The notes: generated from the sequence alone by a model not told the origin. Positions 17,383 to 26,955 are shown, counted from the first letter of the stretch. The stretch is 64,000 nucleotides of DNA from Parasedimentitalea maritima (GCF_005771405.1 NZ_VAUA01000001.1:186001-250000), one strand, 5' to 3'. Numbers and translations: made by a program.

Positions 17383-17409
17383 AAAGGCCGCCCATTTTGA
17401 GCGGCCTTT
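17383..17409. terminator. Bidirectional rho-independent terminator between 17361 and leuD
   Basis: AAAGGCCGC and GCGGCCTTT form a 9-bp stem with a 9-base loop. On the minus strand it is followed by a run of six T, ending leuDC. On the plus strand CCTTTCGTTTG follows, so it can also end the small gene. Confidence 0.88.
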
Positions 17410-17434
17410 CGTTTGTCCAAAGCAAATCGCCAGG

Positions 17435-18040
17435 TCAGACCCAAGGGCGTGACTGAGCGGCCTTTTCCTCGAAAGTGTCGATCGAAGCCGCTTTTTCCAT
17501 GGTCAGGCCGATGTCATCCAAACCTTCCAGCAAACAGTGTTTTTTGAACGCATCAACGTCAAACTTGATCACGTCACCGTCGGAGGTGGTGATTTCCTGG
17601 GCAACCAGGTCCACAGTCATCCGCGCGTTGGCGCCTTTTTCAGCGTCAGCCATCAGTAGGTCGACCTGCTCTTGCGGCAGGACGATTGGCAGGATGCCGT
17701 TCTTGAAGCAGTTGTTGAAGAAGATGTCAGCAAATGAGGTCGAGATCACACATTTGATGCCAAAATCAGCAATCGCCCACGGTGCGTGTTCGCGGGATGA
17801 GCCACAGCCAAAGTTATCACCGGCTACCAGAATATCAGCATCCCGGTACTGCGGTTTGTTCAGCACGAAATCAGCGATCTCGGTGCCGTCGCGATTGAAC
17901 CGCATCTCGTCAAACAGGTTCTTGCCAAAGCCGGTCCGTTTGATCGATTTCAGGTGGACCTTTGGGATGATCATATCGGTATCGATATTGACCAGCGGCA
18001 TAGGGGCAGCGACGCCCTGGAGTTTTTCAAACTTTTCCAT
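17435..18040 (-). CDS. leuD: 3-isopropylmalate dehydratase small subunit
   Basis: 201 residues, the standard length. [10 protein letters not shown] near 18-27 and [15 protein letters not shown] near 75-89 are the aconitase-swivel signatures. With LeuC it isomerises 2-isopropylmalate to 3-isopropylmalate in leucine synthesis. It follows leuC by 11 bases and is ended by the terminator at 17383-17409. Confidence 0.97.
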   Translation of the reverse strand: MEKFEKLQGVAAPMPLVNIDTDMIIPKVHLKSIKRTGFGKNLFDEMRFNRDGTEIADFVLNKPQYRDADILVAGDNFGCGSSREHAPWAIADFGIKCVISTSFADIFFNNCFKNGILPIVLPQEQVDLLMADAEKGANARMTVDLVAQEITTSDGDVIKFDVDAFKKHCLLEGLDDIGLTMEKAASIDTFEEKAAQSRPWV

Positions 18041-18051
18041 GTTCGTATTCC

Positions 18052-19455
18052 TTATACCAGCTCGCGTACGTCGGTCAGCTTGCCAGTCAGGGCAGCTGCG
18101 GCGGCCATGGCTGGGGACACCAGGTGGGTGCGGCCCTTGTAGCCTTGGCGACCTTCGAAATTACGGTTCGAAGTCGACGCGCAGCGCTCGTGCTCGGACA
18201 GCTGATCGGGGTTCATCGCCAGACACATGGAGCAACCGGCCAGACGCCATTCAAAGCCAGCCTCGACAAAGATATCGCCCAGACCTTCTTCTTCGGCCTG
18301 TGCCCGAACAAGGCCAGAACCAGGAACGATCATGGCACGCATGCCGTCCTTGATCTTTTTGCCTTTGACCACGTCAGCCACGGCGCGCAGATCTTCGATG
18401 CGGCCGTTGGTGCAAGAGCCGATGAAAACAGTGTCGATTTCGATGTCGGTCAGGTTGGTGCCGGATTCGAGGCCCATGTAGTCAAGCGCACGTTTGACAG
18501 CATCAACCTTGCCGCCGGTAAAGTCCTCGGGGAACGGGACCTTGGCGGTGATGGGCAGAACGTCCTCGGGCGAGGTGCCCCAGGTGACAACCGGCTGGAT
18601 GTCTTCACCTTTCAGGGTGACGACCAGATCAAACTCAGCACCTTCGTCGGTGAACAGGGTTTTCCACCAGTCCATCGCAGCTTCCCACTGGGCACCCTTG
18701 GGGGCGTGGGCGCGGCCGTTGACGTATTTAAAAGTGGTCTCGTCCGGAGCAATCAGGCCAGCGCGGGCGCCGCCTTCGATGGCCATGTTGCAGACGGTCA
18801 TGCGACCTTCCATCGACAGATCACGGATCGCTTCGCCGCAATATTCGATGACATATCCGGTGCCGCCGGCGGTGCCGGTTTCACCGATCACGGCCAGCGT
18901 GATGTCTTTGGCGGTCACACCCGGCTGCAATTTACCAGTGATCTCGACCTTCATGTTTTTGGACTTTTTCTGGATCAGCGTCTGGGTGGCCAGAACGTGC
19001 TCAACTTCGGACGTGCCGATGCCGTGGGCCAGCGCACCAAAGGCACCGTGAGTCGCGGTGTGGCTGTCGCCGCAAACCACGGTCATGCCGGGCAGGGTCC
19101 AGCCCTGTTCCGGACCAACAATGTGCACGATGCCCTGACGGATGTCATTCATGGGATAGTAGTGAATGCCAAATTCCTTGGCATTGGTATCCAGCGCGGC
19201 GACCTGAATGCGGCCTTCTTCGTTTTCGATGCCGTTGACGCGGTCTGGCGTTGTGGGCACGTTGTGGTCTGGCACAGCGATGGTTTTATCAGGTGCGCGT
19301 ACCGTGCGGCCGGTCATGCGCAGACCTTCGAACGCCTGGGCGCTGGTTACTTCGTGAACCAGGTGGCGGTCGATATACAGCAGGGTGGTGCCGTCTTCTG
19401 CTTCATGCGCAACATGCGCATCCCAGATTTTGTCATAGAGCGTTTTGGGGGACAT
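18052..19455 (-). CDS. leuC: 3-isopropylmalate dehydratase large subunit
   Basis: 467 residues, full length. The 4Fe-4S ligands are recognisable in FIGSCTNGR and in [12 protein letters not shown] (two Cys). [20 protein letters not shown] is the family signature. The start ([15 protein letters not shown]) has GGGAGAGG upstream. It forms the heterodimer with LeuD and is co-transcribed with it. No leucine-rich leader peptide was convincing upstream. Confidence 0.97.
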   Translation of the reverse strand: MSPKTLYDKIWDAHVAHEAEDGTTLLYIDRHLVHEVTSAQAFEGLRMTGRTVRAPDKTIAVPDHNVPTTPDRVNGIENEEGRIQVAALDTNAKEFGIHYYPMNDIRQGIVHIVGPEQGWTLPGMTVVCGDSHTATHGAFGALAHGIGTSEVEHVLATQTLIQKKSKNMKVEITGKLQPGVTAKDITLAVIGETGTAGGTGYVIEYCGEAIRDLSMEGRMTVCNMAIEGGARAGLIAPDETTFKYVNGRAHAPKGAQWEAAMDWWKTLFTDEGAEFDLVVTLKGEDIQPVVTWGTSPEDVLPITAKVPFPEDFTGGKVDAVKRALDYMGLESGTNLTDIEIDTVFIGSCTNGRIEDLRAVADVVKGKKIKDGMRAMIVPGSGLVRAQAEEEGLGDIFVEAGFEWRLAGCSMCLAMNPDQLSEHERCASTSNRNFEGRQGYKGRTHLVSPAMAAAAALTGKLTDVRELV

Positions 19456-19936
19456 GGGGTCCTCTCCCGTTTTGTATTTTCAATAAGCTGGCTGAGGGGC
19501 GGGCAGGCGTTATAGCCGGGCCAAAACCGAGCGGGCAGCGCCAAAGAATCGCTCACGCAGGCGGGTGCGATCTTGCAGTTCGATTTTTTGCGCCAATACG
19601 GGTATCATGGCTGTCAGATACAGGCGGAGGCCTAGGCAATCAAGGGTTCGCCAGGCCCAACCGTGGTAAAGACGGGCCCAACTGCGGCAAACAAGGCAAA
19701 CATTGCGCGTTTTCCCGCTATGCATGGCTGCTACCCTCTTCACTAAGCCGTGCAGATCGGGCACAGAGACGTCTTGATTCGCCTCAAATCTTACCGGCTG
19801 CGTTGAAAACTGGTCTGAGGCTTGCTATTTTTGCCATATCCCCAGCGCCGGGGGGCGGACGGCGCCCAAAAAGGAGGACGATGTCCTGTCACCCGAATCC
19901 GAAGCGGTTGAGTCCGCTGACAGTGGGGCACCCGTA
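19456..19936. other. leuC / rsfS divergent interval, no firm gene
   Basis: 480 bases. A minus-strand frame of 84 codons (19510-19764, ending in RERFFGAARSVLARL) is open but unrecognised and has no clear ribosome site. On the plus strand the rsfS frame reads upstream without stop to 19778 and is acidic and protein-like near 19859-19936 (for example EDDVLSPESEAVESADSG), but lacks ATG, GTG or TTG. An AGGAGG at 19872-19877 precedes an 18-codon frame whose TAA overlaps the rsfS ATG (TAATG). Confidence 0.4.
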
Positions 19937-20284
19937 ATGGCTGCTCAAACTCGACCAGGTAGCGAAGAGTTGCTGGCTCGCATTCTTGCATCGCTAGATG
20001 AAGATAAAGCTGAAGATGTGGTGCAGATCGATCTGCGCGGTAAAACGGCGATTGGCGACTACATGGTCGTTGCAACAGGTCGCTCGACCCGACAAGTGTC
20101 TGCTTTGTCGCAAAAGCTGGCTGAGCGGATCAAGCAGGACTATGGCTTTACCTGCAAAACAGAAGGCCGTGACACGGGTGATTGGGTGCTGATTGATACG
20201 GGCGATGTTATCGTTCATGTCTTCCGGCCCGAAGTTCGCGAGTTCTATCAGCTTGAAAAGATGTGGCTTGGCGAAGACAGCTAA
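19937..20284 (+). CDS. rsfS: Ribosome silencing factor
   Basis: 115 residues. The RsfS/Iojap core is visible: DVVQIDLRGKTAIGDYMVVATG, then GDWVLIDTGDVIVHVFRPE and REFYQLEKMW. The protein binds uL14 on the 50S subunit and blocks subunit joining in stationary phase or starvation. It is followed 64 bases later by rlmH, the usual rsfS-rlmH pair. The start is ATG 19937; an N-terminal extension using a rarer start remains possible (see the upstream interval). Confidence 0.95.
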   Translation: MAAQTRPGSEELLARILASLDEDKAEDVVQIDLRGKTAIGDYMVVATGRSTRQVSALSQKLAERIKQDYGFTCKTEGRDTGDWVLIDTGDVIVHVFRPEVREFYQLEKMWLGEDS

Positions 20285-20348
20285 TAGCTGACTTCGAAAA
20301 AGGTAATGGCCCGCGCATTTGCTCGGGCCGCTGCTGGGGTATCTCCGC

Positions 20349-20819
20349 ATGCGTGTACATCTCTGTGTTGTTGGCCGCCTGCGAGCTGGCCCCGAAAAAA
20401 CCTTGATCGATGATTATCTGACCCGGTTTGACCGCAGTGGCCGTGCCCTGGGGTTGGGGCCCGCGCGGGTGGTCGAGGTCGAAGACAAGAAAAACGCCGG
20501 CATGGGCGCCGAGGCGGCACTGCTGCGTAAGGCCCTGCCCAAGGGTGCAGTGATCTGTACGCTGGATGAGCGTGGCAAGGTGCTGTCCTCGCCGGATTTT
20601 GCGCAAAAGATGGCCGGATGGCGCGACACTGGCCGACAGGATTTGGCGTTGATCATAGGCGGTGCCGATGGGATTGATCCTAGTCTGCGGGCCGAGGCCG
20701 ATTTCTCGATATCCTTTGGCAAAATGGTTTGGCCGCATATGCTGGTGCGGGTGATGCTCGCTGAGCAGATCTATCGCGCAGCGACCATTTTAGCTGGTAG
20801 CCCCTACCATCGGGTTTGA
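20349..20819 (+). CDS. rlmH: 23S rRNA (pseudouridine-1915-N3)-methyltransferase
   Basis: 156 residues from ATG 20349 (MRVHLCVVGRLRAGPEK); an upstream in-frame start would add ten residues not typical of the family. The SPOUT knot is visible as LIIGGADGIDPSLRAEADFS and SFGKMVWPHMLVRVMLAEQI, followed by RAATILAGSPYHR. It methylates pseudouridine 1915 of 23S rRNA using SAM. Full length. Confidence 0.96.
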   Translation: MRVHLCVVGRLRAGPEKTLIDDYLTRFDRSGRALGLGPARVVEVEDKKNAGMGAEAALLRKALPKGAVICTLDERGKVLSSPDFAQKMAGWRDTGRQDLALIIGGADGIDPSLRAEADFSISFGKMVWPHMLVRVMLAEQIYRAATILAGSPYHRV

Positions 20820-20866
20820 GGGTCGCTATACGCTCCCGCGACGCAGGTATCTTGAACAAAAGAAAA

Positions 20867-21220
20867 TCAGGGCAGGGTGACAATTGTCATCTCAGGTGCC
20901 CAGCCGTCGACTAGGCAACGGGCTTGGATTTGTACCTGTTTGGTGCCTTTGGGAATTTGGACGCCACTTAGAGAACGGGTAAAAGGTTGTTCCTGCTCAT
21001 GGGGGTGGCCGAGGACTCGCATTCCCAACTCGGTGCCATTCATATCCAGCACGCGCCAACCGTCAGCATAGTGATCCCAGCCGGTGTCAGGATGGGACAG
21101 AGTGACGTGAAATTGCAAACCGCTGCTGGAGTGTTGCGCCCTGACATTTTCGACTAAGGGAGCATCTGCCATAGCTGGTAGAGCGGCGGTGGCGAAGATC
21201 AGGGCGAGAATCTGTTTCAT
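20867..21220 (-). CDS. Exported small hypothetical protein
   Basis: 117 residues with a signal peptide (MKQILALIFATAALPAMA, cleavage before DAP). The mature part is a beta-rich domain with HVTLSHPDTGWDHYADGWRV and PFTRSLSGVQIPKGTKQVQI, reminiscent of an immunoglobulin-like fold. One Cys is present (RCLVDG). No family name can be given. It stands between rlmH and the DUF599 gene, with 36 bases to the latter. Confidence 0.72.
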   Translation of the reverse strand: MKQILALIFATAALPAMADAPLVENVRAQHSSSGLQFHVTLSHPDTGWDHYADGWRVLDMNGTELGMRVLGHPHEQEQPFTRSLSGVQIPKGTKQVQIQARCLVDGWAPEMTIVTLP

Positions 21221-21255
21221 GTCACCACCCTAGCGGGGGCCTGCAAAATGCGGTT

Positions 21256-21966
21256 TCACATTGTTGTGTCAGGCGGAATGCGCAACAGGGTTTCGCGCGA
21301 TTGCGATGCAAACTCGCGGCGGTAAAGCATGGCCAACGTGACCACGGTTGCGCAGATCAGGGCAAAGGCGCCGGCCAGCCAGGCGACGGCCGCCAGTGCA
21401 AAGTAGGTGGACCGCATACCCCGGTTGAAACTGCGGGCGGCATTGATGCAGATTTCCGCAGCTTGGGCTGCGCGCGGGTAGGCCTGGTCGCCATCCGGTT
21501 TGTTTGGAACCGCGGCCATCAGGACCGAACAATACCCAAACAGACGGTGGGCCCAGACGTATTTCAAAAATGCATTGGCAAGGAACATCAAAACCAAAAG
21601 CAGTTTGACCTCCCAAACAAAGGCAGGGGTTTTGCCAAGGGTGAGATCGCTGACCACGCCTTCAAGCTGTTCGGTGTTACCGATCAGGGCGAGACCGCCA
21701 CCGATGGCAATCATCGCAGCTGAGGCAAAGAACGTGGCCCCCTGGCGCAGACTGCCAATCAGTTGGGCGTCAAACACCCTTGGTTCGCGTGTAACCATCT
21801 GGTGCATCCAGCCGCGGCGGAAGTCCTCCATCAGGATCGAGACAGAGGGGCGCGTAGGGGCCGTGTTTTCAATACGCCATCCGATCCAGAACCAGCCCCC
21901 TATCAAAAGGCATAAGGCGACCAAATCAAAGGAAGAAAATAGGCTAAGGCGTTCGGTCCAATTCAT
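21256..21966 (-). CDS. DUF599 family membrane protein
   Basis: 236 residues with four to five helices (about 12-30, 78-98, 120-140, 188-215). The family landmarks are RRGWMHQMVTREPRVFDAQL and the following NGS-like SLRQGATFFASA, plus SFNRGMRSTYFALA. The biochemical role of DUF599 is unknown. It is divergent from glcD, with 79 bases between start codons. Confidence 0.85.
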   Translation of the reverse strand: MNWTERLSLFSSFDLVALCLLIGGWFWIGWRIENTAPTRPSVSILMEDFRRGWMHQMVTREPRVFDAQLIGSLRQGATFFASAAMIAIGGGLALIGNTEQLEGVVSDLTLGKTPAFVWEVKLLLVLMFLANAFLKYVWAHRLFGYCSVLMAAVPNKPDGDQAYPRAAQAAEICINAARSFNRGMRSTYFALAAVAWLAGAFALICATVVTLAMLYRREFASQSRETLLRIPPDTTM

Positions 21967-22045
21967 GTGGCCAACCTAACGTGTCAATATGGTTCTTGCC
22001 AGCGGGTATAAATTGGTAATATTAGTTTACCAAAGGAGAGCCCGT

Positions 22046-23491
22046 ATGCAAATGCCATCCCCGAATACAGCGATTCTGGCGCGTAAGGCTGAGCTGGCCG
22101 CCAAGCTGTCCACTGTTTTACCCCAGGATGCGTTGATTCAGGATGAGGCTGAAACGCGGGCTTATGAATGTGATGCTTTGACAGCATACCGGTGTCCTCC
22201 GATGTTGGTGGTTTTGCCGCGGACAACACAGGAAGTCTCGGATGTTCTGCGGGTCTGTCACCAGATGGGCGTGCCGGTGGTGCCGCGCGGGGCGGGGACA
22301 TCATTGGCCGGTGGAGCACTGCCCACGGCGGACTGTGTGATACTGGGTGTGGCCCGAATGAATGATGTGCTGGAAACGGATTACGACAACCGCATCATCC
22401 GCGTGCAGACTGGGCGGACAAACCTGAGTGTATCGGGGGCGGTGGAAGAAGAGGACTTCTTTTACGCGCCGGACCCGTCATCGCAACTTGCCTGTGCTAT
22501 TGCCGGCAATATTGCGATGAACTCAGGTGGGGCGCATTGCCTGAAATACGGGGTGACCACCAACAACTTGATGGGCGTGACCCTGGTGATGATGGATGGC
22601 ACCGTGGTTGAGATTGGGGGTGCGCATCTGGATGCCGGTGGATTGGACCTGCTGGGGGTGATCTGTGGCAGCGAGGGCCAGTTGGGTGTCGTAACCGAGG
22701 CCACCTTGCGGATTTTGCGCAAGCCCGAGGGCGCGCGGCCAGTGCTGATCGGCTATGACAGCAACGAAGTGGCCGGCGCCTGTGTGAGTGACATCATCAA
22801 AGCGGGCGTGCTGCCGGTGGCGATCGAGTTCATGGACCGCCCCTGTATCGAGGCCTGCGAGGCCTTTGCCAAGGCGGGCTACCCGATGTGCGAGGCGCTG
22901 TTGATCATTGAGGTCGAGGGCAGCCCGGAAGAGATCGATCATCAGTTGGGGCTGATTATCGAGATTGCCCGGTCTCATAATCCCGTGGAGCTGCGCGAGG
23001 CGCAGGATGCGGATGAGGCCGGGCGGATCTGGTTGGGCCGCAAGTCGGCGTTTGGCGCGATGGGGCAGATCAACGACTACATGTGTCTGGATGGAACGAT
23101 CCCAGTGACAGAACTGCCCTATGTGCTGCGGCGGATTGGTGAGTTGTCCAAGCAGTACGGGCTGGGGGTGGCGAATGTGTTCCATGCCGGGGATGGCAAT
23201 ATGCATCCGTTGATCCTGTTTGATGCCAACAAGCCGGGGGATCTGGAACTCTGTGAGGATATGGGTGCCGAGATCCTGAAACTTTGTGTTGAGGTTGGCG
23301 GATGCCTAACCGGTGAACATGGTGTGGGTGTTGAGAAACGGGATCTGATGCTGCATCAGTACTCACCCGAGGATCTGGAAGCGCAGTTGAAGGTCAAGGA
23401 TGTGTTTGACCCGCAGTGGTTGTTGAACCCGGCCAAGGTGTTTCCGCTGTCAGTGACCGAGGGTCGTCGGGCCGTGGAACTGATCAAGTGA
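22046..23491 (+). CDS. glcD: Glycolate oxidase subunit, FAD-linked
   Basis: 481 residues from ATG 22046 (AAGGAGAG 6-8 bases upstream; an ATG at 21989 would add an unrelated stretch). FAD_binding_4 domain: VPVVPRGAGTSLAGGALP near 76-93 and AIAGNIAMNSGGAHCLKYGV near 150-169. The C-terminal FAD-oxidase domain has FHAGDGNMHPLILFD and GEHGVGVEKRD. It oxidises glycolate to glyoxylate as part of GlcDEF. First gene of glcDEF; spacing to glcE is 41 bases and includes a repeat. Confidence 0.95.
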   Translation: MQMPSPNTAILARKAELAAKLSTVLPQDALIQDEAETRAYECDALTAYRCPPMLVVLPRTTQEVSDVLRVCHQMGVPVVPRGAGTSLAGGALPTADCVILGVARMNDVLETDYDNRIIRVQTGRTNLSVSGAVEEEDFFYAPDPSSQLACAIAGNIAMNSGGAHCLKYGVTTNNLMGVTLVMMDGTVVEIGGAHLDAGGLDLLGVICGSEGQLGVVTEATLRILRKPEGARPVLIGYDSNEVAGACVSDIIKAGVLPVAIEFMDRPCIEACEAFAKAGYPMCEALLIIEVEGSPEEIDHQLGLIIEIARSHNPVELREAQDADEAGRIWLGRKSAFGAMGQINDYMCLDGTIPVTELPYVLRRIGELSKQYGLGVANVFHAGDGNMHPLILFDANKPGDLELCEDMGAEILKLCVEVGGCLTGEHGVGVEKRDLMLHQYSPEDLEAQLKVKDVFDPQWLLNPAKVFPLSVTEGRRAVELIK

Positions 23492-23492
23492 T

Positions 23493-23538
23493 GGGGGCTT
23501 TGCCCCCAAACCCCCAGGATATTTAGGGCTAGATGAAG
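23493..23538 (+). repeat. Short dispersed-type element between glcD and glcE
   Basis: A GGGGGC-TTT-GCCCCC hairpin begins 2 bases after the glcD stop and is followed by AAACCCCCAGGATATTT and a GATGAAG tail. From memory, similar strings recur between genes in Rhodobacterales genomes, so it is probably a dispersed intergenic repeat; copy number cannot be checked here. The tail contains the first in-frame ATG of glcE. Confidence 0.5.
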
Positions 23539-24645
23539 AAGATGATGTTGAAGCCGAGAACCGAGACAGAATTGGCAGAAATGATTGCTGGTGCAACCGG
23601 GCCGCTGGCCTTTTGTGGTGGTGGAACTCGTGGATTTGACGTGGCGGGCGAAGCCCTGACGACCAGCGGCTTGAGTGGCGTTGAACTGTATGAGCCGGGT
23701 GCTTTGACGATGGTGGCGCGGGCGGGAACACCCGTGGCCGAGATTGAGGCGCTTTTGGCCGAGAATGGTCAGCGGTTGGCGTTTGAGCCGATGGATCATC
23801 GCGGACTGTTGGGAACCGAAGGCGTGCCGACAATTGGCGGGGTGTTTGCAGCGAATATCTCGGGGCCTCGGCGAATACAGGTGGGTGCAGCGCGGGATTT
23901 TTTGCTGGGGGTACGGTTTGTCGATGGCACGGGCCAAGTGGTCAAGAACGGTGGCCGGGTGATGAAGAACGTCACCGGCTATGATCTGGTGAAACTGATG
24001 TCCGGGGCGCATGGTACGTTGGGCGTGCTGAGTGAGGTGTCGTTCAAGGTGCTGCCAAGGCCCGAGGTCGCGGCAACAGTAGTCGTGCAGGATGTTGATC
24101 TTGAGGTTGCGGTCCAAGTGATGTCGGCGGCCTTGGGTTCCCCGTTTGACGTGACGGGAGCAGCGTATGATCCGGTAGAACGGCGTGCCTATGTTCGCAT
24201 CGAAGGGTTTGCTGGGTCGGTAGACTATCGGGTGGGTCGGCTGGTGGCGGATCTGGCGCGGTTTGGTGCAGTGCAGCAAGTCAATGATAGTGAAAATCTG
24301 TGGCGCGGTATTCGCGACGTCAGTGCATTTCATGGCAACGCGGGCGATGTCTGGCGTATCTCGGTCAAGCCATCAGATGCGGTCGAGTTGGCGGAGCAGC
24401 TGCAGGCAGAGGCGCTCCAGTTTGATTGGGGCGGTGGGCTTATTTGGGCACTGGTGCCAGCGGGCACTGATTTGCGCGCTCGTATAGCAGTGCCGGGGCA
24501 TGCGACGCTGATGCGGGCGGGCGCTGAGACGCGCGGCCGTTTGGGGCAGTTTCAGCCTGAGCCTGCACCATTGGCGGCGATTTCAGCTGAATTGCGGGCG
24601 AAGTTCGACCCTCGTGGGATCCTGAATACCGGGTTGATGGGATAA
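23533..24645 (+). CDS. glcE: Glycolate oxidase subunit, FAD-binding
   Basis: 370 residues from ATG 23533; ATGs at 23542 and 23545 are equally plausible because the first lies inside the repeat tail and MLKP is a usual GlcE beginning. It has the FAD-binding fold (GTEGVPTIGGVFAANISGPR, then DFLLGVRFVDGTG and KNVTGYDLVKLMSGAHGTLG). It is a shortened paralogue of GlcD and forms the oxidase complex with GlcD and GlcF. The glcF start is 4 bases beyond the stop. Confidence 0.93.
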   Translation: MKKMMLKPRTETELAEMIAGATGPLAFCGGGTRGFDVAGEALTTSGLSGVELYEPGALTMVARAGTPVAEIEALLAENGQRLAFEPMDHRGLLGTEGVPTIGGVFAANISGPRRIQVGAARDFLLGVRFVDGTGQVVKNGGRVMKNVTGYDLVKLMSGAHGTLGVLSEVSFKVLPRPEVAATVVVQDVDLEVAVQVMSAALGSPFDVTGAAYDPVERRAYVRIEGFAGSVDYRVGRLVADLARFGAVQQVNDSENLWRGIRDVSAFHGNAGDVWRISVKPSDAVELAEQLQAEALQFDWGGGLIWALVPAGTDLRARIAVPGHATLMRAGAETRGRLGQFQPEPAPLAAISAELRAKFDPRGILNTGLMG

Positions 24646-24649
24646 TCAG

Positions 24650-25972
24650 ATGCAAACGACATTTACCAAAGAGCAGCTGAGCGACCCAGCCATTGAACGC
24701 TCAAACGAGATTCTGCGGTCCTGTGTGCATTGTGGGTTCTGCACGGCGACATGCCCGACCTATCAGGTGTTGGGCGATGAGTTGGACAGCCCGCGTGGGC
24801 GGATTTATCTGATCAAGGATATGCTGGAAAACAACCGCGTACCGGATGAGAAGACGGTGAAGCATATTGATCGCTGTCTGTCTTGTCTGGCCTGTATGAC
24901 CACCTGCCCATCGGGGGTGCATTACATGCATCTGGTGGATCATGCGCGCGCCTATATCGAGACGAATTACAAACGGCCATTCATGGATCGGGCCTTGCGT
25001 TGGATATTGTCGCGAATCCTGCCTTATCCGGGACGGTTTCGACTGGCATTGTTGGGGGCCAAGATTGCGCGGCCGCTGCGCAACCTGATGCCTGATCCAC
25101 GGCTAAAGGCGATGTTGGAGATGGCGCCGAAACATATCCCTCCGGTCAGTCGCAATGATGATCCGCAGAGCTTTGCCGCTGAGGAACCACGCAAGAAACG
25201 TGTGGCACTGATGACGGGCTGTGCGCAGAAGGCGCTGAATACGGATATCAACGATGCCACCATTCGGTTGCTGACTCGGTTGGGTTGCGAGGTCGTGGTG
25301 GCTAAGGGCGCGGGCTGCTGTGGGGCATTGACCCATCACATGGGTCGTGAGGATGAGAGCCACTCCACAGCGGCGAAGAACATTCGGGCTTGGGCGGTTG
25401 AGATGGACCGTGACGGGTTGGATGCCATCGTCATCAACACCAGCGGATGCGGCACCACGGTCAAGGATTATGGCCATATGTTCCGCAATGATGCGCTGGC
25501 GGCGGATGCGGCGCGGGTGTCCGAGCGGGCGATGGATATATCTGAGCTGCTGATGCAGTTGGACCTGCCCGTGGGTACAGACAAGGGGCTAACCGTCGCC
25601 TATCACGCAGCCTGTTCCTTGCAGCATGGCCAGCAGATAAAGACCCACCCCAAGACCCTGTTGAAACGGGCAGGTTTTAAGGTGGTGGAACCGGCGGACA
25701 GTCACCTGTGTTGTGGATCAGCCGGGACCTACAACCTGATGCAGCCTGAGATTTCAGGGCAGTTGAAGGCGCGTAAGGTCAAAACACTGGAAGCCAAGTC
25801 GCCGGATCTGATTGCGGCGGGGAACATTGGTTGCATGATGCAGATTGGTTCGGGAACCAAACTGCCGATCATGCATACGGTTGAATTGCTGGACTGGGCC
25901 ACGGGCGGGCCGCAACCGCCTGCGCTAGCAGCGCCGGGCAAACTCCCGTCCGATGTGCCTGTGTTACGCTGA
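24650..25972 (+). CDS. glcF: Glycolate oxidase iron-sulfur subunit
   Basis: 440 residues. Two ferredoxin-type 4Fe-4S motifs are at C25-x2-C-x2-C-x3-C35 and C76-x2-C-x2-C-x3-C86. Two CCG cysteine-rich domains follow (GAGCCGALTHH and HLCCGSAGTYN). It passes electrons from glycolate to the quinone pool at the inner membrane. It is last in glcDEF, allowing growth on glycolate, a major phytoplankton exudate. Confidence 0.95.
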   Translation: MQTTFTKEQLSDPAIERSNEILRSCVHCGFCTATCPTYQVLGDELDSPRGRIYLIKDMLENNRVPDEKTVKHIDRCLSCLACMTTCPSGVHYMHLVDHARAYIETNYKRPFMDRALRWILSRILPYPGRFRLALLGAKIARPLRNLMPDPRLKAMLEMAPKHIPPVSRNDDPQSFAAEEPRKKRVALMTGCAQKALNTDINDATIRLLTRLGCEVVVAKGAGCCGALTHHMGREDESHSTAAKNIRAWAVEMDRDGLDAIVINTSGCGTTVKDYGHMFRNDALAADAARVSERAMDISELLMQLDLPVGTDKGLTVAYHAACSLQHGQQIKTHPKTLLKRAGFKVVEPADSHLCCGSAGTYNLMQPEISGQLKARKVKTLEAKSPDLIAAGNIGCMMQIGSGTKLPIMHTVELLDWATGGPQPPALAAPGKLPSDVPVLR

Positions 25973-26081
25973 TCACGTCTCAACAAATTTCCTGCCGGGG
26001 GCTGCACTGGTTTGCAGTTTGCCGTAATTTCGCCCTGTGGCGCCTCTACCTTGCGATTCACAGGCACGTTGGAGGCAGATC

Positions 26082-26891
26082 TTGCGATATTGGATAGTGG
26101 TATGTGTGATGGCCCTGATGCCATGGGCTGCGATCGCGCAGGACAGTGGTCTGTTGCGGATGGATACCCTTGATGCTGGGCGCGAGTGGCAAGCTGTTGG
26201 GCGGTTGGATGTCAATGGTGATGGGTTTTGCACCGGGGCGCTGATTGCGCCTGATTTGGTGCTAACGGCGGCGCATTGTCTGTTTGATAGTGAAACCAAA
26301 AACCCGATACGTCCTGATACCATCGAGTTTCTGGCGGGCTGGCGCAATGGCAGGGCCTCGGCCTATCGTACAGTACGCCGGGCTGTGGTGCATCCAGAAT
26401 ACATCTACGACGGTCGGGTTTCGACGGACCGTGTGCGCAACGATATCGCTTTGTTGCAATTGCAGCGGCCAATTCGCAATACAACAGTCACGCCATTTGA
26501 AACCGATGTGCGACCTCGCAAAGGGGCTCGTATTGGGATCGTTTCATATGCGCATGACCGATCCGAGGCGCCGTCCTTGCAGGAAGTTTGCTCGGTGATG
26601 TCAAGACAGCAGGGCGTGCTGGTGATGTCCTGTGATGTAGATTTTGGCTCCTCCGGGGCACCAGTATTTGCCTTTGATGGAGACACCCCGCGCATTGTGT
26701 CAGTGGTTTCTGCCAAGGCTGAGGTCGATGGAGAACAGGTGTCTTTGGGCTCTGCACTGGCGGAGGAACTGGAATTGTTGCAGGCACAAATGACCGGGGT
26801 TGCTACAGCAGGTCGCCTGCCACCTGGCGTTGGCCGGGTTAAGGTGGGTGACGTGCGCAACGACACAGGCGCTAAGTTCATCAAAAACTAA
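26082..26891 (+). CDS. Exported trypsin-like serine peptidase (V8-like)
   Basis: 269 residues from TTG 26082, chosen because GGAGG lies at 26071-26075 and a signal peptide (MRYWIVVCVMALMPWAAIAQ) starts there; an upstream ATG would bury it. The catalytic triad is His65 (VLTAAHC), Asp121 (RNDIALLQL) and Ser191 in FGSSGAPVF, the G-x-S-G-A/G-P form of family S1B. Predicted to be periplasmic or secreted. Target unknown. A single-gene unit between glcF and the small heat-shock gene. Confidence 0.87.
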   Translation: MRYWIVVCVMALMPWAAIAQDSGLLRMDTLDAGREWQAVGRLDVNGDGFCTGALIAPDLVLTAAHCLFDSETKNPIRPDTIEFLAGWRNGRASAYRTVRRAVVHPEYIYDGRVSTDRVRNDIALLQLQRPIRNTTVTPFETDVRPRKGARIGIVSYAHDRSEAPSLQEVCSVMSRQQGVLVMSCDVDFGSSGAPVFAFDGDTPRIVSVVSAKAEVDGEQVSLGSALAEELELLQAQMTGVATAGRLPPGVGRVKVGDVRNDTGAKFIKN

Positions 26892-26928
26892 GCGGCATGT
26901 GATTAGGAGCAATCCTTTCACTGTGCGT

Positions 26929-26955
26929 CTTGAAACCAGAAACTATGTGCATACC
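26929..26955 (+). promoter_or_regulatory. Possible heat-shock (RpoH-type) promoter for the Hsp20 gene
   Basis: CTTGAA (26929-26934) is followed after 15 bases by CATACC (26950-26955), loosely fitting alphaproteobacterial sigma-32 elements, 100 bases before a small heat-shock gene. The match is weak and rests partly on the gene context. Confidence 0.25.

Noticed and set aside
18124-19515. 463-codon plus-strand frame antisense to leuC
   Set aside because: Mirror frame produced by leuC codon bias; Phe/Gly/Asp-rich pattern typical of shadows.
19510-19764. 84-codon minus-strand frame upstream of leuC
   Set aside because: No ribosome site, no recognisable domain, and no leucine-rich run that would make it a leader peptide.
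23356-24333. 325-codon minus-strand frame antisense to glcD/glcE
   Set aside because: His/Arg-rich shadow of glcE codons; glcE is clearly real.
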